The notes under the pieces: model-generated
The model's database searches: none
What the model saw: only the letters and a program-made list of their open reading frames with translations
Told to the model about the DNA's origin: nothing
Shown: piece by piece, positions 1-5,706 of the stretch
Numbering within the stretch: position 1 is the stretch's first letter
Layout: every line of letters starts with the position of its first letter
Translations under genes and position numbers: made by a program
DNA from: a virus
Virus record (IMG/VR): IMGVR_UViG_3300029915_000146
Location: 1 to 23,648 of that record
Strand: one strand, 5' to 3'
DNA length: 23,648 bases

Positions 1-960
1 CCCAGGCAGGGCCTCGGGGCCCTCCGCTTCCCAGTGGGAGACTAGTTTGTTGCGGGTCTTATCGGGCATGCCCTGGGTCACAGCAGCCAGATCAACCATG
101 GCATTCACCCATGGCTCGGGCAGGTCAGAAAGGACAGTCGGGGCCGGCGCCTTCTGTGCCGTAACCGCCGGGGCCTGGGTAGGGCGGACGGGGCCCGAAT
201 TGGTTTTCACGCCCGTGATCTCGCGGGCCGTGGCAATTTCTTCCTGGGACATGGTGGCGCCGCCGCCCATCTGGTAGGCATTGACGAAGGCGGTGAACTC
301 CAGATCGATCGTTTCAGGGAGGCGCTTGGTGCGGTCGCCAGCCTCATACAGAGAGCTGGGCTTGGTCCTCATGACGCGCCGCTCAACCTTCTTGCCATCC
401 GTGCCGGGCACCATCTCGATATCGCAGTAGAGGATGATGTCCACCATCCCAAGCACAATCTCCCGGGCCTTCCCTGGCAGGGTGGGGATGGTCTTGATGC
501 GCTTGCCCGTGGGGGTGTCCATCTCCTTGTCCTGCGCGTGGGAGATGAGATAAAGTCCGTAAGGCATCAGGGAAAGCTTGGTCAGGACCCGCTGAAACTC
601 GTTGTTGACGAGACTGAAGCCCTTTCCGAACCCCATGTCGCTTTCGTGTTGGATGTTGTTCTTTCTGCAGATGGCATCCGCGCACATTTTGTACATGTTG
701 TCCACGGTGTCGACCACGATGGTCTTGAACTGGTGGTCACCCTTGCCAATCTCGGTGCAGGCATTGAGCATGTCCTGCCACGTGAGAACAGGAACCTGGA
801 AGACGTCCAGGCTGTTAAGGCCAGCCTCAGTCGCCAGGAACAGCGCATTCTCAGCGTTGGAGCAGAGGGTGGACTTGCCGATCTTGCTGGCGCCATAGAT
901 GAGCACCGAAAGGTGGGTCATGGAGTCGCACGGAGGGGTTTTCTGGGTTGGCAGGGCCAT
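1..960 (-). CDS. RecA-like/AAA ATP-binding protein (Sak4-type), 3' end cut by window edge
   Basis: This partial gene gives 320 codons with no stop before the left edge. A Walker A motif GASKIGKST lies at residues 23-31 and a Walker B strand KTIVVDTVDNMY with its Asp at about residue 84. The order and spacing match the phage AAA_24/Sak4 group of single-domain RecA-like ATPases. In studied phages these assist single-strand annealing or recombination next to an SSB; that role is inferred here. The core ends near residue 230 and is followed by a Pro/Ala-rich linker and a second small charged region, so the full protein is probably more than 320 aa. The start ATG overlaps the stop of the 24-aa ORF upstream as TGATG, which points to coupled translation. 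It is the last visible gene of the leftward operon. A generic phage nucleotide-binding protein is the alternative name. Confidence 0.82.
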   Translation of the reverse strand, partial: MALPTQKTPPCDSMTHLSVLIYGASKIGKSTLCSNAENALFLATEAGLNSLDVFQVPVLTWQDMLNACTEIGKGDHQFKTIVVDTVDNMYKMCADAICRKNNIQHESDMGFGKGFSLVNNEFQRVLTKLSLMPYGLYLISHAQDKEMDTPTGKRIKTIPTLPGKAREIVLGMVDIILYCDIEMVPGTDGKKVERRVMRTKPSSLYEAGDRTKRLPETIDLEFTAFVNAYQMGGGATMSQEEIATAREITGVKTNSGPVRPTQAPAVTAQKAPAPTVLSDLPEPWVNAMVDLAAVTQGMPDKTRNKLVSHWEAEGPEALPG

Positions 961-1034
961 CAGCTCACCTCTTCGTTCTTACCAGCAGGGGCGGCCAGAT
1001 GCTGGAGGATGGTGTCAATACCTTGCATTGCCAT
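960..1034 (-). CDS. 24-aa microORF in the leftward operon, function unknown
   Basis: A very short ORF starting MAMQGIDTIL and ending KNEEVS fills the space between the 81-aa gene and the ATPase. It has a good Shine-Dalgarno AGGAG (1043-1047) 8 nt before the ATG, and its stop overlaps the ATPase start as TGATG. The ATPase has no better ribosome site of its own, so this ORF may act mainly as a translational coupler. It has no recognisable domain. It could simply be a leader rather than a functional peptide. Confidence 0.45.
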   Translation of the reverse strand: MAMQGIDTILQHLAAPAGKNEEVS

Positions 1035-1045
1035 GGGTGGAACTC

Positions 1046-1291
1046 CTAGAAACGCGCCAGGGCGCGGGGGTGGAACTGCTTGTCGATCCAGGCCTGGATG
1101 TCGGCGCGAGTCCTGGTCTTGGGGGCGGCGTTGGTGATGTTCTGGGAGGTACGGATCCGGTCCAGGTGCCGGGCGTTCTCGCTCTGCAGCTGCTGCACGG
1201 CGAGGTGGTCGACGGGGACCTGGGCGAGGAGGACGGCGATCTCCTGCTGATTGGCGGTGATGGCGAGCCGGGCGGCTTCGAGGGTGTGCAT
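1046..1291 (-). CDS. Small phage protein, 81 aa, function unknown
   Basis: I do not recognise this protein. It starts MHTLEAARLAITANQQE and is mostly predicted helix with regular Leu/Ala/Gln spacing over residues 1-50, so a short coiled coil is plausible. A basic tail (about residues 55-81, APKTRTRADIQAWIDKQ) follows. The start codon lies 2 nt after the stop of the pentapeptide-repeat gene (TAG-cg-ATG) and has only a weak ribosome site, so translation is probably coupled. Another reading frame over the same bases gives a Pro/Arg-rich product typical of a shadow and was discarded. Confidence 0.7.
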   Translation of the reverse strand: MHTLEAARLAITANQQEIAVLLAQVPVDHLAVQQLQSENARHLDRIRTSQNITNAAPKTRTRADIQAWIDKQFHPRALARF

Positions 1292-1293
1292 CG

Positions 1294-2172
1294 CTACACC
1301 GCCGCCTTCTCGGCCACGGCCGCACTCACCAACAGCTCGTCACGGTAGCTGTTCCAGAAGCCGGTGGCCCAGCGGACGCGGGTCCAGCCCTGAGAGCAGG
1401 CCATGACCTTACCGATGGCATTCTCGCCGCCGTTCCAGGGGCCTGGCATGGGCTCGATGAGCTTGACCTGGTCGTTCCCAGCGAAGGGCGCCGGCGCTTT
1501 GGGTTCCTGGGGCGCCGCGGGGGGCTGGGCCTTCCGCACCGCTTCGGCCATGGCGACCACCGCGAGGTAGCCGGCCAGGTGCACAGGGGCGTCGGCGTGG
1601 GTGCGGCGGACGGACTTCTTGAACTCCTTGAGCGTGCCGGTGAAGCACCCGCAGCTGATCTTGTCCTTCTGCAGGTAGATGTAGGTGTAGCCGTTGCGGG
1701 AGCCGATGGGGCCCACGGAAATAAACTTGGAAAAATTTTTGGCGCCGACGAGGTTGGCGCCGACGAGGTTGGCGCCGTTGAGGTTGGCGCGGTCGAGGTT
1801 GGCGCCGTCGAGGTTGGCGCCGTTGAGGTTGGCGCCGTCGAGGTTGGCGCGGTTGAGGTTGGCGCCGACGAGGTTGGCGCCGTCGAGGTTGGCGCCGTCG
1901 AGGTTGGCGCCGTTGAGGTTGGCGCCGACGAGGTTGGCGCCGTTGAGGTTGGCGCGGTTGAGGTTGGCGCGGTTGAGGTTGGCGCCGACAAGGTTGGCGC
2001 CGTCGAGGTTGGCGCGGTTGAGGTTGGCGCCGACAAGGTTGGCGCCGTCGAGGTTGGCGCCGTTGAGGTTGGCGCGGTTGAGGTTGGCGCGGACGCCACC
2101 TTCATCATCCTGGAGCCAGAGTTTATGCAGGCGCAGGACTTCGGTGATCTGTTCGGGGGTATAGCGTTCCAT
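1294..2172 (-). CDS. Pentapeptide-repeat protein with C-terminal phage domain
   Basis: The protein has 292 aa. Residues 1-26 ([20 protein letters not shown]) form a short helical cap. Residues 27-141 are 23 consecutive pentapeptides of the type xxANL ([20 protein letters not shown]), which fold as a right-handed quadrilateral beta-helix in this family. A C-terminal part follows (about 142-195, with [16 protein letters not shown] and [16 protein letters not shown]). I recall such a tail from other phage pentapeptide proteins. A Pro/Ala-rich linker and a Trp-rich end finish the protein. I chose the ATG at 2172 because AGGAG lies 8 nt upstream; a GTG at 2211 in frame lacks this. Family members include gyrase-mimicking DNA-like proteins, but no such function can be claimed here. 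Confidence 0.85.
   Translation of the reverse strand: MERYTPEQITEVLRLHKLWLQDDEGGVRANLNRANLNGANLDGANLVGANLNRANLDGANLVGANLNRANLNRANLNGANLVGANLNGANLDGANLDGANLVGANLNRANLDGANLNGANLDGANLDRANLNGANLVGANLVGAKNFSKFISVGPIGSRNGYTYIYLQKDKISCGCFTGTLKEFKKSVRRTHADAPVHLAGYLAVVAMAEAVRKAQPPAAPQEPKAPAPFAGNDQVKLIEPMPGPWNGGENAIGKVMACSQGWTRVRWATGFWNSYRDELLVSAAVAEKAAV
1741..2085 (-). repeat. 23 tandem 15-bp units coding pentapeptides
   Basis: The plus strand reads as 23 uninterrupted 15-bp units of the form GGCGCSGNYRAGGTT. Variation is confined to the base after GGCGC, the first codon of each coded pentapeptide (GAC, GTC or AAC) and a rare G-to-A in the Leu codon. The near identity at DNA level, including synonymous sites, shows recent expansion by slippage or unequal recombination. 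Copy number is likely to vary between relatives and to be error-prone in short-read assembly. Confidence 0.95.
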
Positions 2173-2253
2173 GCAGAGATCTCCTGTGGCGCCGGTTGGG
2201 CGCAGTTTCACGACCCCTGCCCGGGGCGTGGTTGAGTGAACGGGTTGAAGGTG

Positions 2254-2409
2254 TTACTTGGCGAGCATCGCCATGTCGAGCTGTTCCTGGAGGGCCTGGG
2301 CCTTGTTTGCCAGGGGCATCGTCACGGCGAACGGCTGCCCGTTGTTGGCGGCCTCATCGAAGGCGCGGAGGGTCTTGTCGAGTTCGCGCTGGAGCTGATT
2401 GATCGTCAT
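2254..2409 (-). CDS. 51-aa helical protein of the leftward operon, function unknown
   Basis: This short ORF begins MTINQLQRELDKTLRAFDEA and ends DMAMLAK. It is strongly helical with a leucine heptad pattern. The start is 2 nt after the stop of the upstream zinc-type protein (TAG-cc-ATG) and GGAG lies about 8 nt before the ATG. Codon use and tight spacing support a real gene. I do not recognise the family; small phage-specific helical proteins of this size are common. Confidence 0.65.
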   Translation of the reverse strand: MTINQLQRELDKTLRAFDEAANNGQPFAVTMPLANKAQALQEQLDMAMLAK

Positions 2410-2411
2410 GG

Positions 2412-2639
2412 CTACCACTCCCCGAAGGTGCAGACCGGGCCGCAGTGCGAGGCCTGGCAGTTGTGGGTGCGGATGGCGCGGAGCTGCTCGGCCTCGTGTT
2501 CGGCGCGGCAGTTCATGCCGGGCCAGACGATGGGGGCGGCGCCGGCCAGCAGCTCAGCACAGCGCGGGCAACCGGCTTCCTTGCGCCCGAAGACTACGGT
2601 GTGGGTGTGCTTGGTGGTGGTGCTCTTGGTCCAGGTCAT
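2412..2639 (-). CDS. Small Cys/His-rich phage protein (probable zinc binding)
   Basis: The 75-aa protein starts MTWTKSTTTKHTHTVVFGRK. It holds CPRC near residue 24-27, then CRAEHE, HNCQASHC and a closing GPVCTFGEW. The cysteine and histidine pattern suggests one or two zinc knuckles. I recall similar small proteins with a terminal GPVCTFG-type motif from actinophage and other phage genomes, where they are uncharacterised. The ATG at 2639 has AAGGAG 5 nt upstream, so I prefer it over an extension to 2840 that would run through the promoter and terminator. It is the first gene of the leftward operon. Confidence 0.75.
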   Translation of the reverse strand: MTWTKSTTTKHTHTVVFGRKEAGCPRCAELLAGAAPIVWPGMNCRAEHEAEQLRAIRTHNCQASHCGPVCTFGEW

Positions 2640-2682
2640 CGGGGCTCCTTGTGTGACATGGTGGGAATGTTCCAACAGGGGT

Positions 2683-2711
2683 AGTGTGTATCTGAAAAAG
2701 ATATACGTCAA
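2683..2711 (-). promoter_or_regulatory. Leftward early promoter with palindromic operator
   Basis: On the minus strand a TTGACG -35 box (2711-2706) is followed by weak -10 candidates (TACACA at 15 nt or CACACT at 17 nt). The spacer holds an inverted repeat, GTGTATCT (2686-2693) and AGATATAC (2699-2706), with a 5-nt centre and 7 of 8 arm bases matching. The placement fits an operator for a Cro/CI-type repressor. The arm AGATATAC recurs in the rightward promoter at 5690-5697. Confidence 0.5.
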
Positions 2712-2736
2712 GCCCCTCGACCGAAGAAATTTTGGC

Positions 2737-2763
2737 AAAAAAATACCCCGCGGATGCGGGGTA
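2737..2763 (-). terminator. Leftward Rho-independent terminator
   Basis: TACCCCGC (2744-2751) and GCGGGGTA (2756-2763) make a perfect 8-bp stem with a GGAT loop. On the minus strand it is followed directly by seven U (the A-run at 2737-2743). It stops leftward transcription arriving from the right, just before the leftward promoter, so it insulates the leftward operon. No leftward gene that it would serve is present to its right. Confidence 0.85.
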
Positions 2764-2765
2764 GA

Positions 2766-2782
2766 GAAAATCTGAAAACTAT
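2766..2782. repeat. Left copy of 17-bp direct repeat flanking the transposon
   Basis: GAAAATCTGAAAACTAT stands immediately outside the left inverted repeat. The identical 17 bp occur immediately outside the right inverted repeat at 5580-5596. This is the signature of a target-site duplication, though far longer than the 8 bp known for ISL3 elements. Confidence 0.9.
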
Positions 2783-2850
2783 GGCTATCCGGCTTTTTGG
2801 GTTGAATCCTAAAATGTGACCTTCTGTTCAAAGCCGGCAAATTGGGTTGA
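2783..2850 (+). repeat. Left transposon end: terminal repeat plus subterminal copy
   Basis: The outer site CCGGCTTTTTGGGTTGA (2789-2805) lies within and just beyond the left inverted repeat. It recurs 45 bp further in as CCGGCAAATTGGGTTGA (2834-2850), 14 of 17 identical and in the same orientation. Paired sites of this kind are expected for transposase binding. Confidence 0.75.
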
Positions 2851-2910
2851 CAGACGGACAGACCGGCCTAACCTTGAAGGTAGGGAAGGAAATCCCACTG
2901 GAGAAACGCC

Positions 2911-3330
2911 ATGAACACCACCATCGGAACCTGCACCCTGGACCGCGACCTTGAAACCGCCACGATGACCGGCCCCACCGGCAAGCACACCATCGACCGC
3001 TGCGGACAGGATGGCGAGACATGGGAAGCCAGGGTCAAGGCCCATTGGAACGGTTTCCTGGGCAACAATGGCGTCAAGGCCAGCCCGGTAGCCGTCAAGC
3101 CCATCAAGATGGCAGTAAAGGGTCCTGTGTCCTACAAGACCTACACCGTGACCATTCGCTTCCAGTTCCCCGCCTGGGACGAAGTTGAGGGCATCCCCTA
3201 CACCAACATCGAAGCCACCAGCAAGTCTGACGCCATCAAACAGGTTCGCCGGACGGCATGGGATGACGGACACACCGCCCTAGCCAGGGGAAAGGGGCGG
3301 ATAACCTTCACGGCAATTGAGTCCGAATGA
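2911..3330 (+). CDS. Transposon cargo gene 1, phage-type hypothetical protein
   Basis: The 139-aa protein starts MNTTIGTCTLDRDLETATM. Residues 1-60 look like a small beta-rich region, and about residues 70-115 (YKTYTVTIRFQFPAWDEVEG then SKSDAIKQVRRTAWDDG) resemble an alpha/beta fold common in small phage proteins. No catalytic motif is visible. GGAG stands 7 nt before the ATG. A TTGACA hexamer lies in the subterminal repeat region (2847-2852), but I see no good -10 box. It is inside the transposon, in line with the transposase. Function is unknown. Confidence 0.75.
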   Translation: MNTTIGTCTLDRDLETATMTGPTGKHTIDRCGQDGETWEARVKAHWNGFLGNNGVKASPVAVKPIKMAVKGPVSYKTYTVTIRFQFPAWDEVEGIPYTNIEATSKSDAIKQVRRTAWDDGHTALARGKGRITFTAIESE

Positions 3331-3353
3331 TGCGCCCCACCACATCCCTAGAC

Positions 3354-3371
3354 GCCCCGGAAGGGGCTTTT
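3354..3371 (+). terminator. Short hairpin plus T-run before cargo gene 2
   Basis: GCCCC (3354-3358), a GGAA loop and GGGGC (3363-3367) are followed by TTTT. A strong ribosome site, GAGGAG, follows, with the ATG at 3390. It is a weak intrinsic terminator or processing hairpin that closes cargo gene 1 and opens cargo gene 2. The same layout recurs at 3788-3808. Confidence 0.55.
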
Positions 3372-3389
3372 GGGGTAGAGGAGATACCC

Positions 3390-3761
3390 ATGACGACCCT
3401 AAACTTCCCCGAGCGGTCCAGCCAGCAGATCGCCAAGGATGCGATCAAGCACCTCGACAATGCGGTGCCGTTCGATACCACATTCCTATTCCAAGAGCCC
3501 GGGTGTGCCGCAGTGGGGCAAGGAACTGATCTCGCCAAGTCCATCGAGGTGGCGATGGAGAAGCGGTTCAACCTGTGGGCGGCATCGTGGCTGCGTCCCT
3601 ACCTGGAGGACATTACCAACCGCACTCCCGGCATGGATGCCCCTGAACTCATGGAGGTGTGCCGCCAGTTGGCAGATTGTGATTACGCTGCCCTCTCCCG
3701 GGTTGAGTCGGCTGCCCGCCAAGCCGTCACCATTGCTGGGCGTGTTCCAGTCACCACCTAA
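3390..3761 (+). CDS. Transposon cargo gene 2, hypothetical protein
   Basis: The 123-aa protein starts MTTLNFPERSSQQIAKDAIK and is predicted mostly helical and acidic. I do not recognise it. The ATG at 3390 has GAGGAG 7 nt upstream, which beats the in-frame ATG at 3327 that merely overlaps the stop of cargo gene 1 and would run through a hairpin. No membrane segment, signal peptide or metal site is seen. It is the middle one of three same-strand cargo genes, and codon use resembles the surrounding phage. Confidence 0.7.
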   Translation: MTTLNFPERSSQQIAKDAIKHLDNAVPFDTTFLFQEPGCAAVGQGTDLAKSIEVAMEKRFNLWAASWLRPYLEDITNRTPGMDAPELMEVCRQLADCDYAALSRVESAARQAVTIAGRVPVTT

Positions 3762-3787
3762 CCGACCTACCGGCAGCCGCTCGCATT

Positions 3788-3808
3788 GCCCCGTGAAGCC
3801 GGGGCTTT
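3788..3808 (+). terminator. Short hairpin plus T-run before cargo gene 3
   Basis: GCCCCG (3788-3793) and CGGGGC (3800-3805) enclose TGAAGC and are followed by TTT. GAAGGAG and an ATG at 3828 come next. The order hairpin, T-run, GGG, ribosome site, ATG is the same as before cargo gene 2, so the two genes sit in similar cassettes. Confidence 0.55.
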
Positions 3809-3827
3809 CGGGTTGAAGGAGCACTCC

Positions 3828-4115
3828 ATGAATATCCATACCCCCGGCCCCTGGGAAGCCCAGTTGAAGCCCCTTCCCGAGGGGAAGAAGATGCGGGACC
3901 AGGAAGTGACCGTTGTTGCTCCCTCCGGGGAGATCTGCACTGTCAGCACCCGCCCTGTTGAATGTGGCGGGAACGCCCACTTGATCGCCTCGGCTCCTGA
4001 CCTTTATGCCGCCCTGAAGGATCTGGTGGACGGAAACGACAGTCCTAACCTCCACTGGGATCCCAGGTGGATCGCCGCCAGCGAAGCCATCCGAAAAGCC
4101 GAAGGGATTGGTTGA
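3828..4115 (+). CDS. Transposon cargo gene 3, HTPGPW-type phage protein
   Basis: The 95-aa protein begins MNIHTPGPWE and contains NAHLIASAPDLYAALKDLVD at about residues 53-72. This pairing of an N-terminal HTPGPW and a later NA-LIA-APDL-AL segment is a widespread family of small uncharacterised phage and prophage proteins (known from memory). The start at 3828 has GAAGGAG 6 nt upstream. Finding such a phage gene inside an ISL3 element suggests the transposon picked up phage DNA at some point. Molecular function is unknown. Confidence 0.8.
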   Translation: MNIHTPGPWEAQLKPLPEGKKMRDQEVTVVAPSGEICTVSTRPVECGGNAHLIASAPDLYAALKDLVDGNDSPNLHWDPRWIAASEAIRKAEGIG

Positions 4116-4159
4116 TGGAAAACGTTTTTCTCCAGTCAGCGGTAAGCCATGATGGATGA

Positions 4160-5509
4160 ATGATCGACATGTTGAACCTGCCTAACCTACGTGCCCTGGA
4201 GGTCCAGGAAGAGCCAGAGCAATATTCCATCCTGGCCGAGACGGATACCAAGCCCGATTGGTGCGCGAAGTGCTACCACCGGGACCTCTACGCCCACGGG
4301 GCGCGGCGGCAGGTCTACATCGACACCCCTTCCCACGGGAAGATGGTGGCCATAACCCTGGACCGGAAGCGGTGGCGGTGCCGGAACTGCGGAGCCATCA
4401 CCCAGCAACCCTTGCCGGATATGGCCGATGACCACCAGATGACGCGGCGCCTGGTTGACCAGGTGGAGAAGATCGCCCTGCGCCGCACCTTCGCGGACGT
4501 GGCCCGAGAGACCGGGGTGGACGAGAAGACCGTCCGCAGGGTCACAGCGGCCTACATCAAGCGCCTAGAGGCCGCCCACAAGTTCCAGACGCCCCGCTGG
4601 CTGGGCCTGGACGAGATTTTCATCATCAAGAAGGCCCGGGGGGTGGTGGCCAACGTCAAGGACCGGTGCATGGTGGACCTGCTTCCCGACCGGAACAAGA
4701 TCACCGTTGGGACCTACATCAACACCGTCCTGGACCGGTCCAAGATCGAGGTGGTGACCATGGACATGTGGCACCCCTACCGGGACGTGGCCAGGGAACT
4801 TTGCCCCAAGGCCGTGGTGGTGGTGGACAAGTTCCATGTGGTCAGAATGGCTTCAGACGCCCTCAACACCGTCCGGAAGTCCCTTCGGGGGGATCTGGCC
4901 AAACGGGCCCGCCTGAAGCTCAAGGACGACCGCTGGATCCTCAACAAACGGTTCCGCGATCTGGACGATTGGCAGAAGATGATCCTGGAGACATGGAGCC
5001 AGGAGCATCCCATCCTGGGCAAGGCATGGGTGGCCAAGGAAGCCTTCTACGACATCTGGGACTGCAAGACGGCCCAGCACGCCCGGGACTGCTACGCCAT
5101 TTGGCGTGACCGCCTCCCCCAGGAGCTTTATGAGCAGTTCCGCCCCCTGGTGACGGCCCTGGAGAACTGGGACACCGAGATTTTCCGCCACTTCGACAAT
5201 GGGGCAACCAACGCCTACGTGGAGGCCCTGAACAGCGTGATCCGGGTCGTCAACCGGATGGGCCGGGGGTACTCGTTCGAGGTGTTACGCGCCAGGATGC
5301 TGTTCGCCCATGGGCACCAGCAGGCCGCCAAGAAGGTAATGAAGCGGCACCAAGCCTACTTCAGCAAGGTCGGCATGGAGGGGGTTGCTGGTTACCACTC
5401 CCAGCGGGACTACGCAGAGTTCATGGGCATTCCCGAGCTTGAGGAGCCCCAGGAACTGGGCGTTCCCCTCTCCGTCCTGGCAGACATGATCGAGCGCGGG
5501 GAGATCTAA
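4160..5509 (+). CDS. tnpA: ISL3-family transposase
   Basis: The 449-aa protein is full length for the family and uninterrupted. A zinc finger (C35, C38, C74, C77) is followed by a helix-turn-helix near residues 110-130 (RTFADVARETGVDEKTVRRV). The DDE catalytic core has D151 in LGLDEIF, a second Asp in VTMDMWHPY (D202) or VVVDKFHVV (D223), and E355 in NAYVEALNSVIRVV. It catalyses excision and insertion of the element through the end sequences at 2783-2804 and 5558-5579. No strong ribosome site precedes the ATG; another ATG lies 9 bases on. Transcription may depend on the cargo genes upstream. Confidence 0.95.
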   Translation: MIDMLNLPNLRALEVQEEPEQYSILAETDTKPDWCAKCYHRDLYAHGARRQVYIDTPSHGKMVAITLDRKRWRCRNCGAITQQPLPDMADDHQMTRRLVDQVEKIALRRTFADVARETGVDEKTVRRVTAAYIKRLEAAHKFQTPRWLGLDEIFIIKKARGVVANVKDRCMVDLLPDRNKITVGTYINTVLDRSKIEVVTMDMWHPYRDVARELCPKAVVVVDKFHVVRMASDALNTVRKSLRGDLAKRARLKLKDDRWILNKRFRDLDDWQKMILETWSQEHPILGKAWVAKEAFYDIWDCKTAQHARDCYAIWRDRLPQELYEQFRPLVTALENWDTEIFRHFDNGATNAYVEALNSVIRVVNRMGRGYSFEVLRARMLFAHGHQQAAKKVMKRHQAYFSKVGMEGVAGYHSQRDYAEFMGIPELEEPQELGVPLSVLADMIERGEI

Positions 5510-5511
5510 AC

Positions 5512-5579
5512 TTCCAACCTTTTATGCCGGATAGAACCCGTCTCAACCGACCGATTCCAACCTAAAAATCCGGATAGCC
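5512..5579 (-). repeat. Right transposon end: terminal repeat plus subterminal copy
   Basis: The outer site (5555-5577) and an inner site (5512-5534) share TTCCAACCT and CGGATAG at the same 7-bp separation. They lie 43 bp apart in the same orientation. Read inward they match the paired sites at the left end, so each end carries two probable transposase-binding sites. Confidence 0.75.
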
Positions 5580-5596
5580 GAAAATCTGAAAACTAT
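5580..5596. repeat. Right copy of 17-bp direct repeat flanking the transposon
   Basis: GAAAATCTGAAAACTAT, identical to 2766-2782, begins at the first base outside the right inverted repeat. The repeat itself looks like an imperfect duplication of an 8-9 bp word (GAAAATCT, GAAAACTAT). Confidence 0.9.
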
Positions 5597-5671
5597 ATTC
5601 GCTGGGGGATTGAATTCTCCCCTCCCTGAAGGAAGGGGTTTGCGCCGCATTTCCGATCAATCTCAGAGGTG

Positions 5672-5699
5672 TTGACTCTATCCAGTAAAGATATACTAT
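5672..5699 (+). promoter_or_regulatory. Rightward early promoter, probably leaderless transcript
   Basis: TTGACT (5672-5677) and TACTAT (5694-5699) are separated by 16 bp. The ATG of the next gene is at 5707, where transcription would be expected to start, and no ribosome site fits between. AGATATAC (5690-5697) overlaps the -10 box and repeats one arm of the operator at 2686-2706; the other arm is degenerate. Control by the same repressor is therefore plausible. Confidence 0.6.
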
Positions 5700-5706
5700 T
5701 TACTTC

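Larger units (their letters stand above)
2783..5579 (+). mobile_element. ISL3-family transposon carrying three cargo genes
   Basis: The element is 2,797 bp. Its ends are 22-bp inverted repeats (2783-2804 and 5558-5579, both starting GGCTATCCGG read inward, 20 of 22 identical). Perfect 17-bp direct repeats flank it. An ISL3-type transposase fills the right half. The left half holds three small plus-strand ORFs that look like phage accessory genes. Typical ISL3 elements are about 1.3-2.3 kb and usually encode only the transposase, so the three ORFs are passengers. I found no second pair of ends around the transposase alone. The matching flanks and intact transposase suggest a recent insertion into the phage control region. 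Confidence 0.88.

Noticed and set aside
1741-2085. CRISPR-like array
   Set aside because: The 15-bp units are contiguous with no spacers and stay in frame, so they are coding tandem repeats.
1579-2235. Plus-strand frame with [10 protein letters not shown] repeats
   Set aside because: It is the complement of the pentapeptide array; the minus frame has the ANL signature, a ribosome site and a proper C-terminal domain.
2640-2840. N-terminal extension of the zinc-type protein to 2840
   Set aside because: It would run through the promoter, operator, terminator and transposon end; ATG 2639 has AAGGAG in the right place.
5604-5645. Two alternative GC hairpins as an attenuator upstream of the Cro-like gene
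   Set aside because: GGGGA/TCCCC and CCCCT/AGGGG could pair, but they lie upstream of the mapped promoter, stems are short and mismatched, and only TTT follows.
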